Positions 46,049-55,865 of a stretch of 64,000 nucleotides of DNA are shown piece after piece. A program made the position numbers and the translations under genes. This DNA comes from Nothophaeocryptopus gaeumannii (lineage: Eukaryota; Ascomycota; Dothideomycetes; Mycosphaerellales; Mycosphaerellaceae): contig JASISA010000001.1 of the NCBI GenBank assembly GCA_031771865.1, forward strand, positions 930,001 through 994,000, given 5' to 3'. Within the stretch, counting starts at the first letter, position 1, and the number at the start of each line of letters is the position of its first letter. The notes below the pieces were generated by a model. That model ran no database searches. It was given only the letters and a program-made list of their open reading frames with translations, and had not been told where the DNA came from.

Positions 46049-46600
46049 ATGGCCGCCGTAGTCGCAGCCGGCGCCGCCGCCTCAATGGCCTCCAACCCGT
46101 CTGGCCCCGACGATACCTACGATAACAATCTCTTCGGCTATGTTAAAGACTCCAGCGGGTACAGAGGCATCCTCGCTGGACTGATCATCTTCTACCTGGT
46201 CGGTCTGGCCGCCGCAATATGCATTCCTACTTACTCCTTCCGAGCCGTCTTCGGGAAACGGAAACGCGGCGATCTCGCTCCGGGGCTTTTCGGCTTTGTG
46301 TTTTACTTTGTGAGTTCGGGAGGTGTATATGAGAGGTTTGAGGATCATAATGTGGACGATGTATGGTTTGTGCTGGGGCCGTTGTTTATTTTGGCCGCGG
46401 AGGCGGTGCTCAGTTGGACGGGATTGAGTGCGTACCTGGGGGTCAAAGGTGTAATGAGGGTGATCAAGAGGAGGGACGGGAGGGAGAGCGGGAATGGGAA
46501 TGAGGAGAGCAGACCGAGAAGGTATGGTAGGCTTGGCAGTGATTTGGAAGCTGGACCGGCGATGGAAGTCAGGAGGCCGGCGCCTGCAGTTATACTGTAG
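46049..46600 (+). CDS. Small polytopic membrane protein, 183 aa
   Basis: Single exon; the start at 46049 has an A/C-rich Kozak context (cccATGGCC). An Ala-rich N-terminus is followed by about three helices: 43-65 (LAGLIIFYLVGLAAAICIPT), 83-100 (LFGFVFYFVSSGG) and 116-140 (LGPLFILAAEAVLSWTGLSA). Basic residues flank the helices (GKRKRGD, VIKRRDGRE). The tail is Gly/Glu/Arg-rich with RPAPAVIL at the end. No family recognised. The last helix resembles the fragment at 45317-45732. Confidence 0.55.
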   Translation: MAAVVAAGAAASMASNPSGPDDTYDNNLFGYVKDSSGYRGILAGLIIFYLVGLAAAICIPTYSFRAVFGKRKRGDLAPGLFGFVFYFVSSGGVYERFEDHNVDDVWFVLGPLFILAAEAVLSWTGLSAYLGVKGVMRVIKRRDGRESGNGNEESRPRRYGRLGSDLEAGPAMEVRRPAPAVIL

Positions 46601-46751
46601 CAGAAGTCAGAATGATCGTGCCGGTTGGGAAGATGATCAAAGAGGTATATCATAATTGTCCTTGAGAATGGCTTTATGCTGACCATTTAAGCTCGCCTTG
46701 AACCTTGGACACTTTACATTTATGGCATCACCAAATCTCGACCGCCTCTCT

Positions 46752-47275
46752 TCATGCCTCAACGACAGTGCTGCTCGGCGACTTACTCCCTCCTCGACCA
46801 TTTTCACCAACTACAGCATCATATCGAATTTCCTGCCCACACGCGTTCCGAACACTCTTTCTATCCCTCATCCACACCACTCCCCACACCATCCCATACC
46901 CTATCCCAATCAACATCATAACAACACTCCAAGCTTGCAGAAGTCCCAGTCTCCAATCCAGAGTAATGTGTTCCCCGAGAAAACGAATATCAGGATGTAT
47001 GCGACTCCGGAGAAGCCTGATAAGACCATCGCATCTGTGACGGGCTCGTGGTCGAAGGGTTCTTCGTAGAGGAGGACGTGGCTGTGGGAGATTGCGAGCA
47101 AGGCTGTAACACAGATGGGAAGGATGCTGAGGAGGGCGAGGACGATTGAGAGGGTCTCTATTGCGAAGGAGAGGATGGTTGTGGTTGTTGGTGTAGATGC
47201 TGCTGTGGCTGTTGATGCGGCCAAATCGAAAGCAGTTTCCAATGCGGCGATGAGCGTTATCCTCGCGTTGTCCAT
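46752..47275 (-). pseudogene. Frameshifted small membrane-protein gene, family C
   Basis: From the ATG at 47275 (MDNARITLIAALETAFDLA) the frame gives helices TILSFAIETLSIVLALLSIL and VLSGFSGVAYILIFVFSG. Near 46980 the coding signal moves by one base into another frame: HITLDWRLGLLQAW, then a helix (VVMMLIGIGYGMVWGVVW) and a hydrophilic tail to 46752. The combined product lines up with the copy at 48682-49215 (LMTFDWRVDLAKLWVGF), which supports a real frameshift rather than two genes. No GT..AG pair of intron size fits the shift. Confidence 0.5.
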
Positions 47276-47873
47276 TTGTGCAGTTGTTGGTGACGATTTT
47301 GGCGAATGCTTTATGAGGTATGTCAGAGCAAGCGCGGTGTTGAGTATCGAAGATCTGGAGATCGAGGCAGTTGAGCAGCAATGCTGTGTTGAAAGATGCG
47401 ACGAATCCAAGCCTTGGAAGGCTCGATCTGCCAAGAGATGTTATTCGTGTCTTGAGTTCGGAGTGCAGCAATTGAGCAGCCATATGCAGTCCACCGCGGT
47501 AGGTACCTACCTCACCTCATCACCATGGTGACCGTGACCAGAGAAGGAGCTCAGGCATCTACTGTGGGTCATAGGGCGAGCATGTGAAGCTTTTAAAATT
47601 TGAATGCTACCAACTCCATCCGACATGCTTACTCCTTAAGCAGACACCATTCGCCATGCTCAGCCCTCACGCTCATGCTGAATCAGATCACGCGCTAAGA
47701 ATGCACGTATCACGTCCTCACTTTGCCAAAGCTCATCTACCTTCTGCTCAACGCCCTTCCTCGCCAAGCTTCACTGACAACCTCCTCTCCTTCTCTCTTT
47801 GCCCTTTCCTTTCCTCGTCCAGCAATTCCATCACCTTCACACCCTCCATCGCCCCTACCTCCTCCACCCCCAT
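47276..47873. other. Intergenic region
   Basis: Contains the upstream flank of the family C copy and the 3' flank of the secreted protein gene. No further gene supported. Confidence 0.4.
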
Positions 47874-48437
47874 CTAATGACTCTCATTACACATAAACGC
47901 CACCTCCTTCCCATATGCCTCCCAGAGCGCCTTCTCCACATGCTTCGTCCGAAAAACCGCCGTGTGGAATGAATACACCCACCCATCAAACCTCTCCCTC
48001 TCGTTCTTCATTTTCTTCTCATCATCTCCCCTGAAACACTTGAATTTCGTTGGTGCGGATAAATGTTTCTTGAGTTGATGTTTTATGTCGTTGCAGGCGA
48101 CGTCTTTGGTGTGGCCCGCGGAGGATGTGACTTTGACGATGTATTTGTCGTAGAGGAATTTGTAGTGGCGGTCGCAGAAGGCGGGGAGGTGGTTTGGTTC
48201 GTTGGGGTCAGGGACGCCGGCGAAAGTCGCACTGGGAGAGGCGGAAGGGGAGGCTGTGGTCTGGGCGAAGAGGGAGCTGAGGTTTGTGGGCATGGGGTCT
48301 TCGTCGAAGAAAGAGAGGCTGTTGTCCTCCATTGAGGCCTCATCTAACGCGTCCAATGAAGTCTCTTCCACTGGGACAGCTTTGACGCTGCTGGCTGCGA
48401 GGAGCAGAGCGGCTGTCAGGGTTAGGAGGATATGCAT
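47874..48437 (-). CDS. Secreted four-cysteine protein, 187 aa
   Basis: The start at 48437 gives a signal peptide (MHILLTLTAALLLAASS, cleavage after KA near residue 20). A disordered acidic/Ser-rich region (about 21-82) precedes a compact domain with four Cys: AFCDRHYKF, DVACNDIKH, KFKCFRGDD and FMCNESH at the C-terminus, an even number suggesting two disulfides. The domain is rich in His, Lys and aromatic residues. I do not recognise a family. Size, secretion and Cys content would make it an effector-type candidate in a plant-associated fungus, which is inference. It is a single exon with no sign of decay. Confidence 0.65.
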   Translation of the reverse strand: MHILLTLTAALLLAASSVKAVPVEETSLDALDEASMEDNSLSFFDEDPMPTNLSSLFAQTTASPSASPSATFAGVPDPNEPNHLPAFCDRHYKFLYDKYIVKVTSSAGHTKDVACNDIKHQLKKHLSAPTKFKCFRGDDEKKMKNERERFDGWVYSFHTAVFRTKHVEKALWEAYGKEVAFMCNESH

Positions 48438-48681
48438 TGTGAGAGCTTGCTCGAATGGTGTTTTTGGTTGTGTGGCAAAGGGAGTTGCTCGGACAGAACA
48501 AATGTCCACATCTTCATGTCCTCTATCAATGGCAACTTCGAGCTCTGTTGATGATGTTTGCCACTCGCAGGTGTTGAGAGCATTTGTCTCGAATTGACTT
48601 CTGGATAAAATTCATAGGAAGTCTATCCGGCGGCTCTGAACCAAGCAGAGGGGAGGTGTACTGCTGACAAGCTCTATTTGC
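48438..48681. other. Short intergenic region
   Basis: Upstream flank of the secreted protein gene, 244 bp, no gene seen. Confidence 0.35.
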
Positions 48682-49215
48682 TTACCCATCGACCAGCTCT
48701 GTGTAGCTCATATCCAGTGTTCTTGACAACTGCTCAGCACACCAGACTTCACCTTCCGAATCAGGTATACGCGTCCACTCGCTTTCACTTGTGCCAGCCT
48801 TCTTGGAGAGCATCTTCGCTGTCCTCTCCGCGCCGGCCTGATTTGCCACTCTGCTCCACCTAGCGACTCTCATGATCCCATAAAGAGTACCATTAAATCC
48901 CATGAAACCCACCCATAGTTTTGCCAGGTCAACCCTCCAATCGAATGTCATCAAGTTGCCATGACTAACGAGATGCGCAAATCCCGCCAGTAAAAAGGCA
49001 ATCAGGTAAGCGAGGGTCAAGAAGCCGGCTGCTTCGAAAGCGCTCGAAGAGAAGTATCATTTGGTTTCCTTGATCATGAGATTACTCTCGTGGTATTTGC
49101 AGCATGCGAAGGCTGTGGCGCTGACGATGACAGTACTGCTTCCCGCGAGGAGCCAGCCGAAGGCGTCGGTGACGAAGGCGAGGAGCTCGCTCGTTGCATT
49201 CCGAGTCGCCGCCAT
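48682..49215 (-). pseudogene. Family C membrane-protein gene with in-frame TGA
   Basis: One frame of 178 codons from ATG 49215 to the stop at 48682 is interrupted once, by TGA after LMIKETK (near 49060). Before it is an N-terminal helix (LLAGSSTVIVSATAFACC). After it are LTLAYLIAFLLAGFAHLVS, LMTFDWRVDLAKLWVGF and a tail with YTELVDG at the end. The DWR block and helix spacing match the copy at 46752-47275, though that copy is frameshifted too. No splice pair skips the stop cleanly. Mutation, stop readthrough or a base error are the options. Confidence 0.5.
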
Positions 49216-49542
49216 TTCGAGAGTAGGTTTGATCGTGACGTCTGACTGAGAACTGTGGCGTTATCGGCGAAGACGCATCCAGCGACGGTATGAGTGCTGT
49301 ATTCGCAAAAATTCTCTGAAAGAAGGCCCACGAAGAGCTTTATAGAGCTCCCCACAAGATAGACATCGATGCCAGAAATCAGGAGCTGATCGGTAGCTAT
49401 GTCACTTGCACTTGGCGCACGGAGTCGGTACTCATTGGCTCAAACATGACTTGCAGGCCATGCGTAGTGGCAGGACCTTCCATCGCGTAAGAATGTATTC
49501 CGAAACTGGATGTCTGAGGGTTATGGAAGGCTTGAGACACGA

Positions 49543-50898
49543 TCATATGATCCCAGCTTTTCGCACAAACCAGCTGCATCCTCCCACAAGCGCTGTGCAG
49601 CCTGAGAAGATTATGAGTAGTCCATACTCACTGCTGTACGCAGAAGTTGCCGAATTGCTCAAAGCCTTCGATCCCGTGAGCAGGCCTTCACTAAGCGGTC
49701 CAGAAATAACAGAGCCCAGCCCTCTTCCACCTGCTAACAGCCCAAAGAGGATGTTCGCATCAGCACCATCGTATGTCTTCTGCACCTCTCGAATGATGCC
49801 GGCCCAGTTTGTAGAGTAGGTCGTCGCTGTCAAGCCGTAGAACACGCTGAAGACAAATAACGGGGCGGTGGAAGTTGTCAAGCCAAGCACAACGAAGACT
49901 ACGATCCCAGATAAGATGCTCACGGCGAGCGTCAGGGTGAAGACGTCGAACTTGTGGCTTAGAAGGCCGACTCCAATGCAACCAAACACCATTGCGAGAT
50001 TGACCAGCAGTGTTGTCAGGGAACCAATTGTGGCGCTGAGGCCAAGTGCTTCTGCTATCGAAGGCAGGTAGTTGAACGGTAGAAAGTAGCCGAGAGCCTG
50101 GATGACGTTGAAAAGTTGCCATGTCCAGAACAGAGGTGATTTCAAGAATGAGACGTCCAATCGAGGTAGATGGTGAGCCCCTGAAGCAGGTAGACGTGGC
50201 TTGAGGAAGAAAATGAGCGGTGCCAATGGGATGACAATGATGGCGGCCACGATACGTAAGGTCCAGCGGAAGCCCAGGTGAGAGAGTAAGGCCTGTAGGA
50301 TAAGAGGCATGAAAACTCCGCCGAGACCATCTCCAGCGATGGCTACACCAAGTGCGAAGCCCTTCTTCCTGGCCCACCACTCATTCAGCAGACTGATGGT
50401 CGGCATGACAATGGCGTTGCCCGCTGCGGCGTAGATGATACCCTGGCAAACCAGTAATTGGGACACCGTATCTGCGAAGGAACCTCCAATGAGGGATATC
50501 GCGACAGCCGGTAGGCTGCAATACATGCTCCAATCCCGCACCTTGGGCCATTTCTGGAAGAGCGTGAGGAAGACAGGCATGGTGAGGTACATTAGACCGG
50601 TGGCTGTGGTTCCTATTGCTGCGACTCCGCCTTTAGATGCAAAGGGCGCGTGGTTGTTGTAGTAATCTTGCATGACACCGAAGGAGAGTGCAAAGCCCCA
50701 TATTAGAGCATTGGCCAGGAATGAGCCGAAGAGGGCAACCCAGGCAAGATATCCTTGGTCTGTGGGCGGGAGGGCGTCCTGGGCATCGTTTGGAACATCA
50801 TTATTCCCATGTTCAGAGTCGATGGGAGAGCTAGGTCCGGTATGAGTTGCGAGCTCGATGACTTCTCTATCGTATCTGTCCTCTAGTCTTGGGGCCAT
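49543..50898 (-). CDS. MFS transporter, monocarboxylate-permease (MCT/Mch) type, 451 aa
   Basis: Single exon. The start at 50898 (MAPRLEDRYDREVIEL) is preferred over an in-frame ATG 20 codons upstream. A hydrophilic N-terminus of about 55 residues is followed by 12 helices in a 6+6 arrangement. Family marks: DQGYLAWVALFGSF in helix one, FGVMQDYY, the loop EWWARKKGFALGVAIAGDGLGG after helix four, and the second-half AGIIREVQK..GLLAGGRGLGSVISGP. These fit fungal Mch-type members of the monocarboxylate porter family in the plasma or vacuolar membrane. Substrate cannot be inferred. The frame is intact, unlike the DHA1-type MFS gene at 55.9 kb. Confidence 0.85.
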   Translation of the reverse strand: MAPRLEDRYDREVIELATHTGPSSPIDSEHGNNDVPNDAQDALPPTDQGYLAWVALFGSFLANALIWGFALSFGVMQDYYNNHAPFASKGGVAAIGTTATGLMYLTMPVFLTLFQKWPKVRDWSMYCSLPAVAISLIGGSFADTVSQLLVCQGIIYAAAGNAIVMPTISLLNEWWARKKGFALGVAIAGDGLGGVFMPLILQALLSHLGFRWTLRIVAAIIVIPLAPLIFFLKPRLPASGAHHLPRLDVSFLKSPLFWTWQLFNVIQALGYFLPFNYLPSIAEALGLSATIGSLTTLLVNLAMVFGCIGVGLLSHKFDVFTLTLAVSILSGIVVFVVLGLTTSTAPLFVFSVFYGLTATTYSTNWAGIIREVQKTYDGADANILFGLLAGGRGLGSVISGPLSEGLLTGSKALSNSATSAYSSEYGLLIIFSGCTALVGGCSWFVRKAGII

Positions 50899-51873
50899 TC
50901 TATTCGAGTTTGCCTCTGAGGGATTCTTTCTGCTGGGATCAAGGATGACTTCTCTCACTATGGGAAAGATTAAAGTGAAGGAGAAGTAAGAGACGTACTT
51001 ATTGTGTTAGAGTCATACTGAGCCCAGCCTCTGTGATGATTCGGAAGCCATGGTATAGAGATACGCCCTACGTTCGACAGCAGGTGGAGATGAAGGAACA
51101 ACGAGCGCGGTCGGCACTTCTCCAAAACGAAATTCGGCATCTAAGCCAAATTTCGTCGGGCCGTGCCGTGCCGTGCTTATGGCAAATCGTTCATTTTCTG
51201 ATGAAGCCTCATGTTGAGATCCATACTACATGCCAAAGCAGGCCACCTTGGCTACAGGCCGTTCGCTCTCTATGAAGGCACGATCGCGTGGCCTCGCATG
51301 GCTGCCAAGCTGATAGCAAGGCACGCTTCTCCTGACCGGGAAGTCGACAAGAGCGGCCAAGCCAAATACCGAAATACTGCTTTCACCTTAGATCTTTGCT
51401 TCTATCAGAGTACCTCGATCACTTCCGAACGTTATCTTGCATTCGGAGCTATCCCCCGGAGAATACCATCGCCATGCGGCATGCTGCAAAATGCCATTCG
51501 ACAACCTAATGGAATGTTCCATGGCTTGACATGCTGCAGCGAGGGATTCGTACAGCCAAGCTGAGCTATCTCTTGGCGGTCATCTTCTTCAGTCGACGTC
51601 AACACAACAATCCACAACAGCGTATAGGCCTCTGATACTCGTAATTGTTCTAACCTTACCAAGAAACCAAGAGCAGTGTCGCTTTTAAGCTCTCGGATTC
51701 GTACTTCAGAGTTCACCAGGAACTGGTGGAAACCTAATTATAAACGAAACTTGAGGACAACTTGCCTCGGAGGTCGTTCCGTTCTACGCTGTTCCATGTC
51801 AACTTTGAGACATTAAATTCGGCGTCTGCGGAAAGCGTAGGCATCGACATGCAATGGACACCATACCATCGAG
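50899..51873. other. Intergenic region
   Basis: Divergent spacer between the MFS gene and the carboxypeptidase gene. Contains a GCCGT repeat near 51160-51176 (gccgtgccgtgccgtgc). No gene supported. Confidence 0.45.
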
Positions 51874-53484
51874 ATGCGACTGATTGTAACCGTCGTGGGT
51901 CTAAGCACGCTTGTTCATGCTGGCTTTCGATATGGAGGCAATACCATCAAGGTCTCCAAAGACCCGTCACAGGTTGCTGCCGCTTTTCCAGATCCTGGTA
52001 CTGACCTGATATCACCCGCCTTCGTTGATAAGAGAAATGTGCCTTGGGGCTTTGCGAATGGCACTGCAGGACCTACCAGTGATGAGGCGATGGACGAGTA
52101 TCTCCGGTTTCTGGCTGAGAGCAATGTCTGGATGAAGTACGATCCCGCTCGATTCCACTCTGAGGAGGGTCGTCTAGTCCCATCTGTCTTGCTGTCGTCG
52201 GATGGCAGTAATATGACGAGCTATGCAACAAGATCAAAAGTCCGGATTTGGCTTCAAGGCGGAGTACACGGCAACGAACCAGCTGGAGATCAAGCCATTC
52301 TCGCACTGCTGGGCAAGATGCATGCGAACCAGAGTTGGGCAAGCTCTTTGCTAGAGAAGGTAGATATTATGGCTGTACCGAGATACAACCCAGACGGAGT
52401 TGCATACTTTCAACGCAGACTGGCCACAAACTTCGACCCGAATCGAGACCACGTCAAGCTTGCCAGACAGCAGACCAAGGACATCAAAAAGGGATTCTTA
52501 GACTTCGCGCCTCATGTTTCTGCAGACATGCATGAGTTCCTCGCTTCGGCTCGATACGGAGGCTTGTACAGGCCCGGAGCAGACGCTTTGATATCAGCTG
52601 CGAAGAATCTGAACATACATCCAATAATTCGCAATCTATCTGAGCAGATTTATACGGCTGAGATCGGTGCCAGCTTGGAGCGAAACGGCTTCAGATGGGA
52701 GCCATATGCTACTGGCAAGAAAAGCATGAATCCAAATTCTACGATCGTCTATCACGAAGCTGGCAGTGAGGCAAGGATTGATCGCAATGCCATGGGGTTA
52801 ACGCAATCAGTAGCCTTTCTGTGCGAGACCAGAGGTCTGGGAATAGCGGATCAACACTTCGCTCGTCGAACGGCGACTGGTCTGACGATACTCGAGAGTA
52901 TCGTGCAGACCTCTGCCGATCATGCAGAAGAAGTTCTGAGGATCGTGGAAGGCGGCATTCAAGAGTTCACAAACAGCAACGATGATATCATCGTTACGGA
53001 TGATGAACAGAAGGCCAAGGCTAGAAATTGGACGTTCATTGAGATCGACAATGGAAACTTAGTCCAGGCTCCCGTCAAATTCCACAGCACAACCCCAACA
53101 ATCGCCAACCTCACCCGTCCCAGACCCGAAGCATACCTCATCCCACCAGCCTGGTCCGACGTCGCTGACCGCCTGCGAGCCTCCGGTCTCGAGGTCTCTC
53201 AACTTCTCCGTCCCTATCGCGGCACTGTCCAAGCGCTCACAATCACATCCTCTCACCTCGGAAAGATTTACTTTGAGGGTATTGTACGAGCGACCGTTAC
53301 GACGAATTCAACGCTGAGGGAAGTCAATCTGCCGAAAGGAGCTTATTGGATTAGTACGAGGCAGAAGAATGCTGCGCTGGCGTATGTGGCTCTGGAGCCG
53401 GAGAGTGTGGATTCTTATGTGACGTTTGGGATGGTGCCGATGTGGGTGGGGGATGAGTATCCTGTGTATCGGGTGGTGAATTAG
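51874..53484 (+). CDS. Secreted M14-type zinc carboxypeptidase, 536 aa
   Basis: Single exon with a signal peptide (MRLIVTVVGLSTLVHA, cleaved near 17). The peptidase domain starts about 100. Zinc ligands are visible: HGNEPAGDQ gives H-x-x-E near 132-135, and SADMHEF gives the second His near 220. The general-base Glu is probably in FLCETRGLG near 315. Several N-x-S/T sequons suit a secreted glycoprotein. The ~150-residue C-terminal part (from AEAYLIPPAW) is a beta-rich extension seen in this clade. M14 enzymes remove C-terminal amino acids from peptides; substrate preference is not readable here. Length and completeness are good. Confidence 0.87.
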   Translation: MRLIVTVVGLSTLVHAGFRYGGNTIKVSKDPSQVAAAFPDPGTDLISPAFVDKRNVPWGFANGTAGPTSDEAMDEYLRFLAESNVWMKYDPARFHSEEGRLVPSVLLSSDGSNMTSYATRSKVRIWLQGGVHGNEPAGDQAILALLGKMHANQSWASSLLEKVDIMAVPRYNPDGVAYFQRRLATNFDPNRDHVKLARQQTKDIKKGFLDFAPHVSADMHEFLASARYGGLYRPGADALISAAKNLNIHPIIRNLSEQIYTAEIGASLERNGFRWEPYATGKKSMNPNSTIVYHEAGSEARIDRNAMGLTQSVAFLCETRGLGIADQHFARRTATGLTILESIVQTSADHAEEVLRIVEGGIQEFTNSNDDIIVTDDEQKAKARNWTFIEIDNGNLVQAPVKFHSTTPTIANLTRPRPEAYLIPPAWSDVADRLRASGLEVSQLLRPYRGTVQALTITSSHLGKIYFEGIVRATVTTNSTLREVNLPKGAYWISTRQKNAALAYVALEPESVDSYVTFGMVPMWVGDEYPVYRVVN

Positions 53485-53809
53485 TGATTACACGTGGGGA
53501 GTCTATGATTGGAGAGCGAGATTCAGTGCAATGCACATGCTTTCGCTGTTTGACCTAGCTGTTTAGATTGCCAATGAATATGCAGAAGCGTATTTGATCT
53601 TCACATGACGACAGCCTCTCGTTTAGTGCATGGCCCGAGCGTCCAGCGCAAAACCTTCCGCTTCTTCTGCTGCAACCTCGACCTCTCGCACTATATCCTT
53701 GCGATAGACAATACAACAATGGTAGTTTCGCACTTTGCACCTGCCCAGCTGGTAACGCTAGCCGAGATCGCCTGCTGTTCGCGAAGTTGCTAACAGATCT
53801 GAAGACACA

Positions 53810-54625
53810 ATGACTTCTTCCGCAGCTCAGAGAGTCTTCGCAATAACCGAGCTCCTCGAGTCCATCCAACTCGAACTCGAGCCTCCCCACGGCAATCTCT
53901 ACGTTAAAGACTGGTATTATATCTACGGCGAAGATCCACACTACCTCGAACAGCCCGTCACAGACCTCTTCTATCTCCAACGCGTCAGAGGGACTTTCCA
54001 GTATGTCCTCACAACATCGCGCCTACTGCAAGAGCGCATGTGTCTCAGGCCACAAAATGTCGACACAGATTGCGGAAGCCGATACATGCCATTGATCAAA
54101 TTCTTCCTCGAAGATTGCTTGGGTCTTCACGCGGGATACGGCGACGAACATGAACCAAGAGATGGATGCGAACTTGATCTCAGTGAAAGCTTCGAAACAA
54201 GCTTGTTTTACAGTGGCTATCCTCGCAGCGATCCTCGGCGCAGCCAAACGGCCTGGTATGACAACACATCCTTCCGACAGTTCGCAGAGAAGCACATCGG
54301 CAAAGAAGCCTCCTGGCGCCGCATCAAGATGAGCAACTCAATCAAACCAACCTCTATCACGATCACAGGTGACGTACGTGTCAAGTGCGGACTAGCCTCG
54401 GAAGGCGACAACTGGGACGGGGACGAGGAGGATGACTTCGTACTACGCGGCATCAAATGGAAATTCGGGCACGAAGCGACTCTGGGCAATTTGTGGGAGA
54501 AGCTCCATCTACTGGCAACGCGTTTGGAGAGGAACGACCAGAAAGTCCAGAAGGTGAAAGAGCAGCGGGTGAAGGAGGACAAAAAGCGGGTTGACGCCAT
54601 CTCCAACATCATCGATGGCATCTGA
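53810..54625 (+). CDS. F-box-like protein of a Dothideomycete-type family, 271 aa
   Basis: Single exon. The N-terminus (SAAQRVFAITELLESI) followed after about 40 residues by TDLFYLQRVRGTFQYVL..SRLLQERMCL matches the F-box-like fold I recall from large Dothideomycete families, in which RVF-I-ELLE is followed by LL-AQRVC--W. The core is stretched by an insertion around 30-50. The rest is uncharacterised, with an acidic loop (DGDEEDDF) and a Lys-rich helical C-terminus. Such proteins may act as SCF substrate adaptors; interaction with Skp1 is inferred, not shown. Confidence 0.6.
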   Translation: MTSSAAQRVFAITELLESIQLELEPPHGNLYVKDWYYIYGEDPHYLEQPVTDLFYLQRVRGTFQYVLTTSRLLQERMCLRPQNVDTDCGSRYMPLIKFFLEDCLGLHAGYGDEHEPRDGCELDLSESFETSLFYSGYPRSDPRRSQTAWYDNTSFRQFAEKHIGKEASWRRIKMSNSIKPTSITITGDVRVKCGLASEGDNWDGDEEDDFVLRGIKWKFGHEATLGNLWEKLHLLATRLERNDQKVQKVKEQRVKEDKKRVDAISNIIDGI

Positions 54626-55865
54626 GGCTGTACTATACTCGCTCTCCCATGATGCTGAGAGGGTTACGCGAGGAGAAAGCCGAACAGGTCTTGGTGTGGC
54701 AGAACGGATCATAGACCTTTTCCGGTGCATACTGCAACTTCCTTCAATGCTTGCCGCACGGTAGCTACAGTGGCCAGACAACAAAGGCGAATTCGAAGCT
54801 ATTGGCTGTAGACTCAAGGCAGGAGAAGGCGTGATCTCTTTCTGCCTTTGGTCCGGGATGCAAACCACGGTCTTCGCAAATCCACTACCTGCTACCTATT
54901 CACGTCCAAATTCGAAGTTTTTTGTCACAAAGAGGCTCGAGAAGGCCTCAGTGACCTTCCTGCTAGCAATTTCCGATTTAGCAGATCTCAAGTCCTTCTC
55001 TTGAAAAGTTAGCAAGCATTGATTTCCATACGTGTCTCGTCGACATGATAACAGTCAGTACTTCGCACTTGTCGCAATCGACTGGACCGCAAGCTTCGAA
55101 CTCAACGATGAATCTGCATGTGATGATGAGCATACTGCGCACCCTACTCGAGCTGACAAACTCAGAGACATGCCGTGATGATAGTATACCAACGCCCAAG
55201 CTCGTGCACTACGAGACACAAATTCGGACTCAATGATCATGGTTCTACACCAAATATTCTTATTTTTTTTTGCAAGCACACCAGAGCTTCTGCTGAGGCT
55301 TCCTTGTGAGAACGGACCTGAACAGGGTACGAACGTATAGCGGGAAAGGCATCATCTGCACTCTGGTTCCTGCCGCGCTTCCTTCTGTGTACTAGATTCA
55401 TCTGCCTAGAGTCATAGATCCTCTGCACAGGGCTCACATAAGCATTTATGCTGGCAAACTAATGCACAAATCAAACTCCAGCAATGTATAGATGGTCTCT
55501 AGGGCCTGACTTCATCTATATACCGCTACTATGCCCGGGATTCGGATCTGGTATTTACAGTCTATCCGTATCAACTGATGGAATCAACGATGCTGCTCGA
55601 TTTCATTCGCTACTATGCCTGCGATCGTCCAGGCATGACTCTGGCGTTGCCATGCAACGACAAGGTGACGGACGTCCAAGAGCGATATGGCTTCTCGTGC
55701 CTCCAGAAGATCCTCGAACGGAAGCGAAAAGATGGGAGGATGAGAAACCATCGGTTTACTCCATATATAGGACTGTTTGGTCGCAGGACGGGGATATCCG
55801 ACTGAGGTTGACGGTATCTACTTCATTCCGAGACTACCTGTATCCCTAAAGGAGCACTGCAAGCC
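54626..55865. other. Gene-poor stretch with degraded open frames
   Basis: 1.2 kb with no recognisable gene. A frame near 55484-55849 and an overlapping one at 55578-55805 look coding-like over short distances but do not join. They could be remnants of another gene. Confidence 0.35.
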
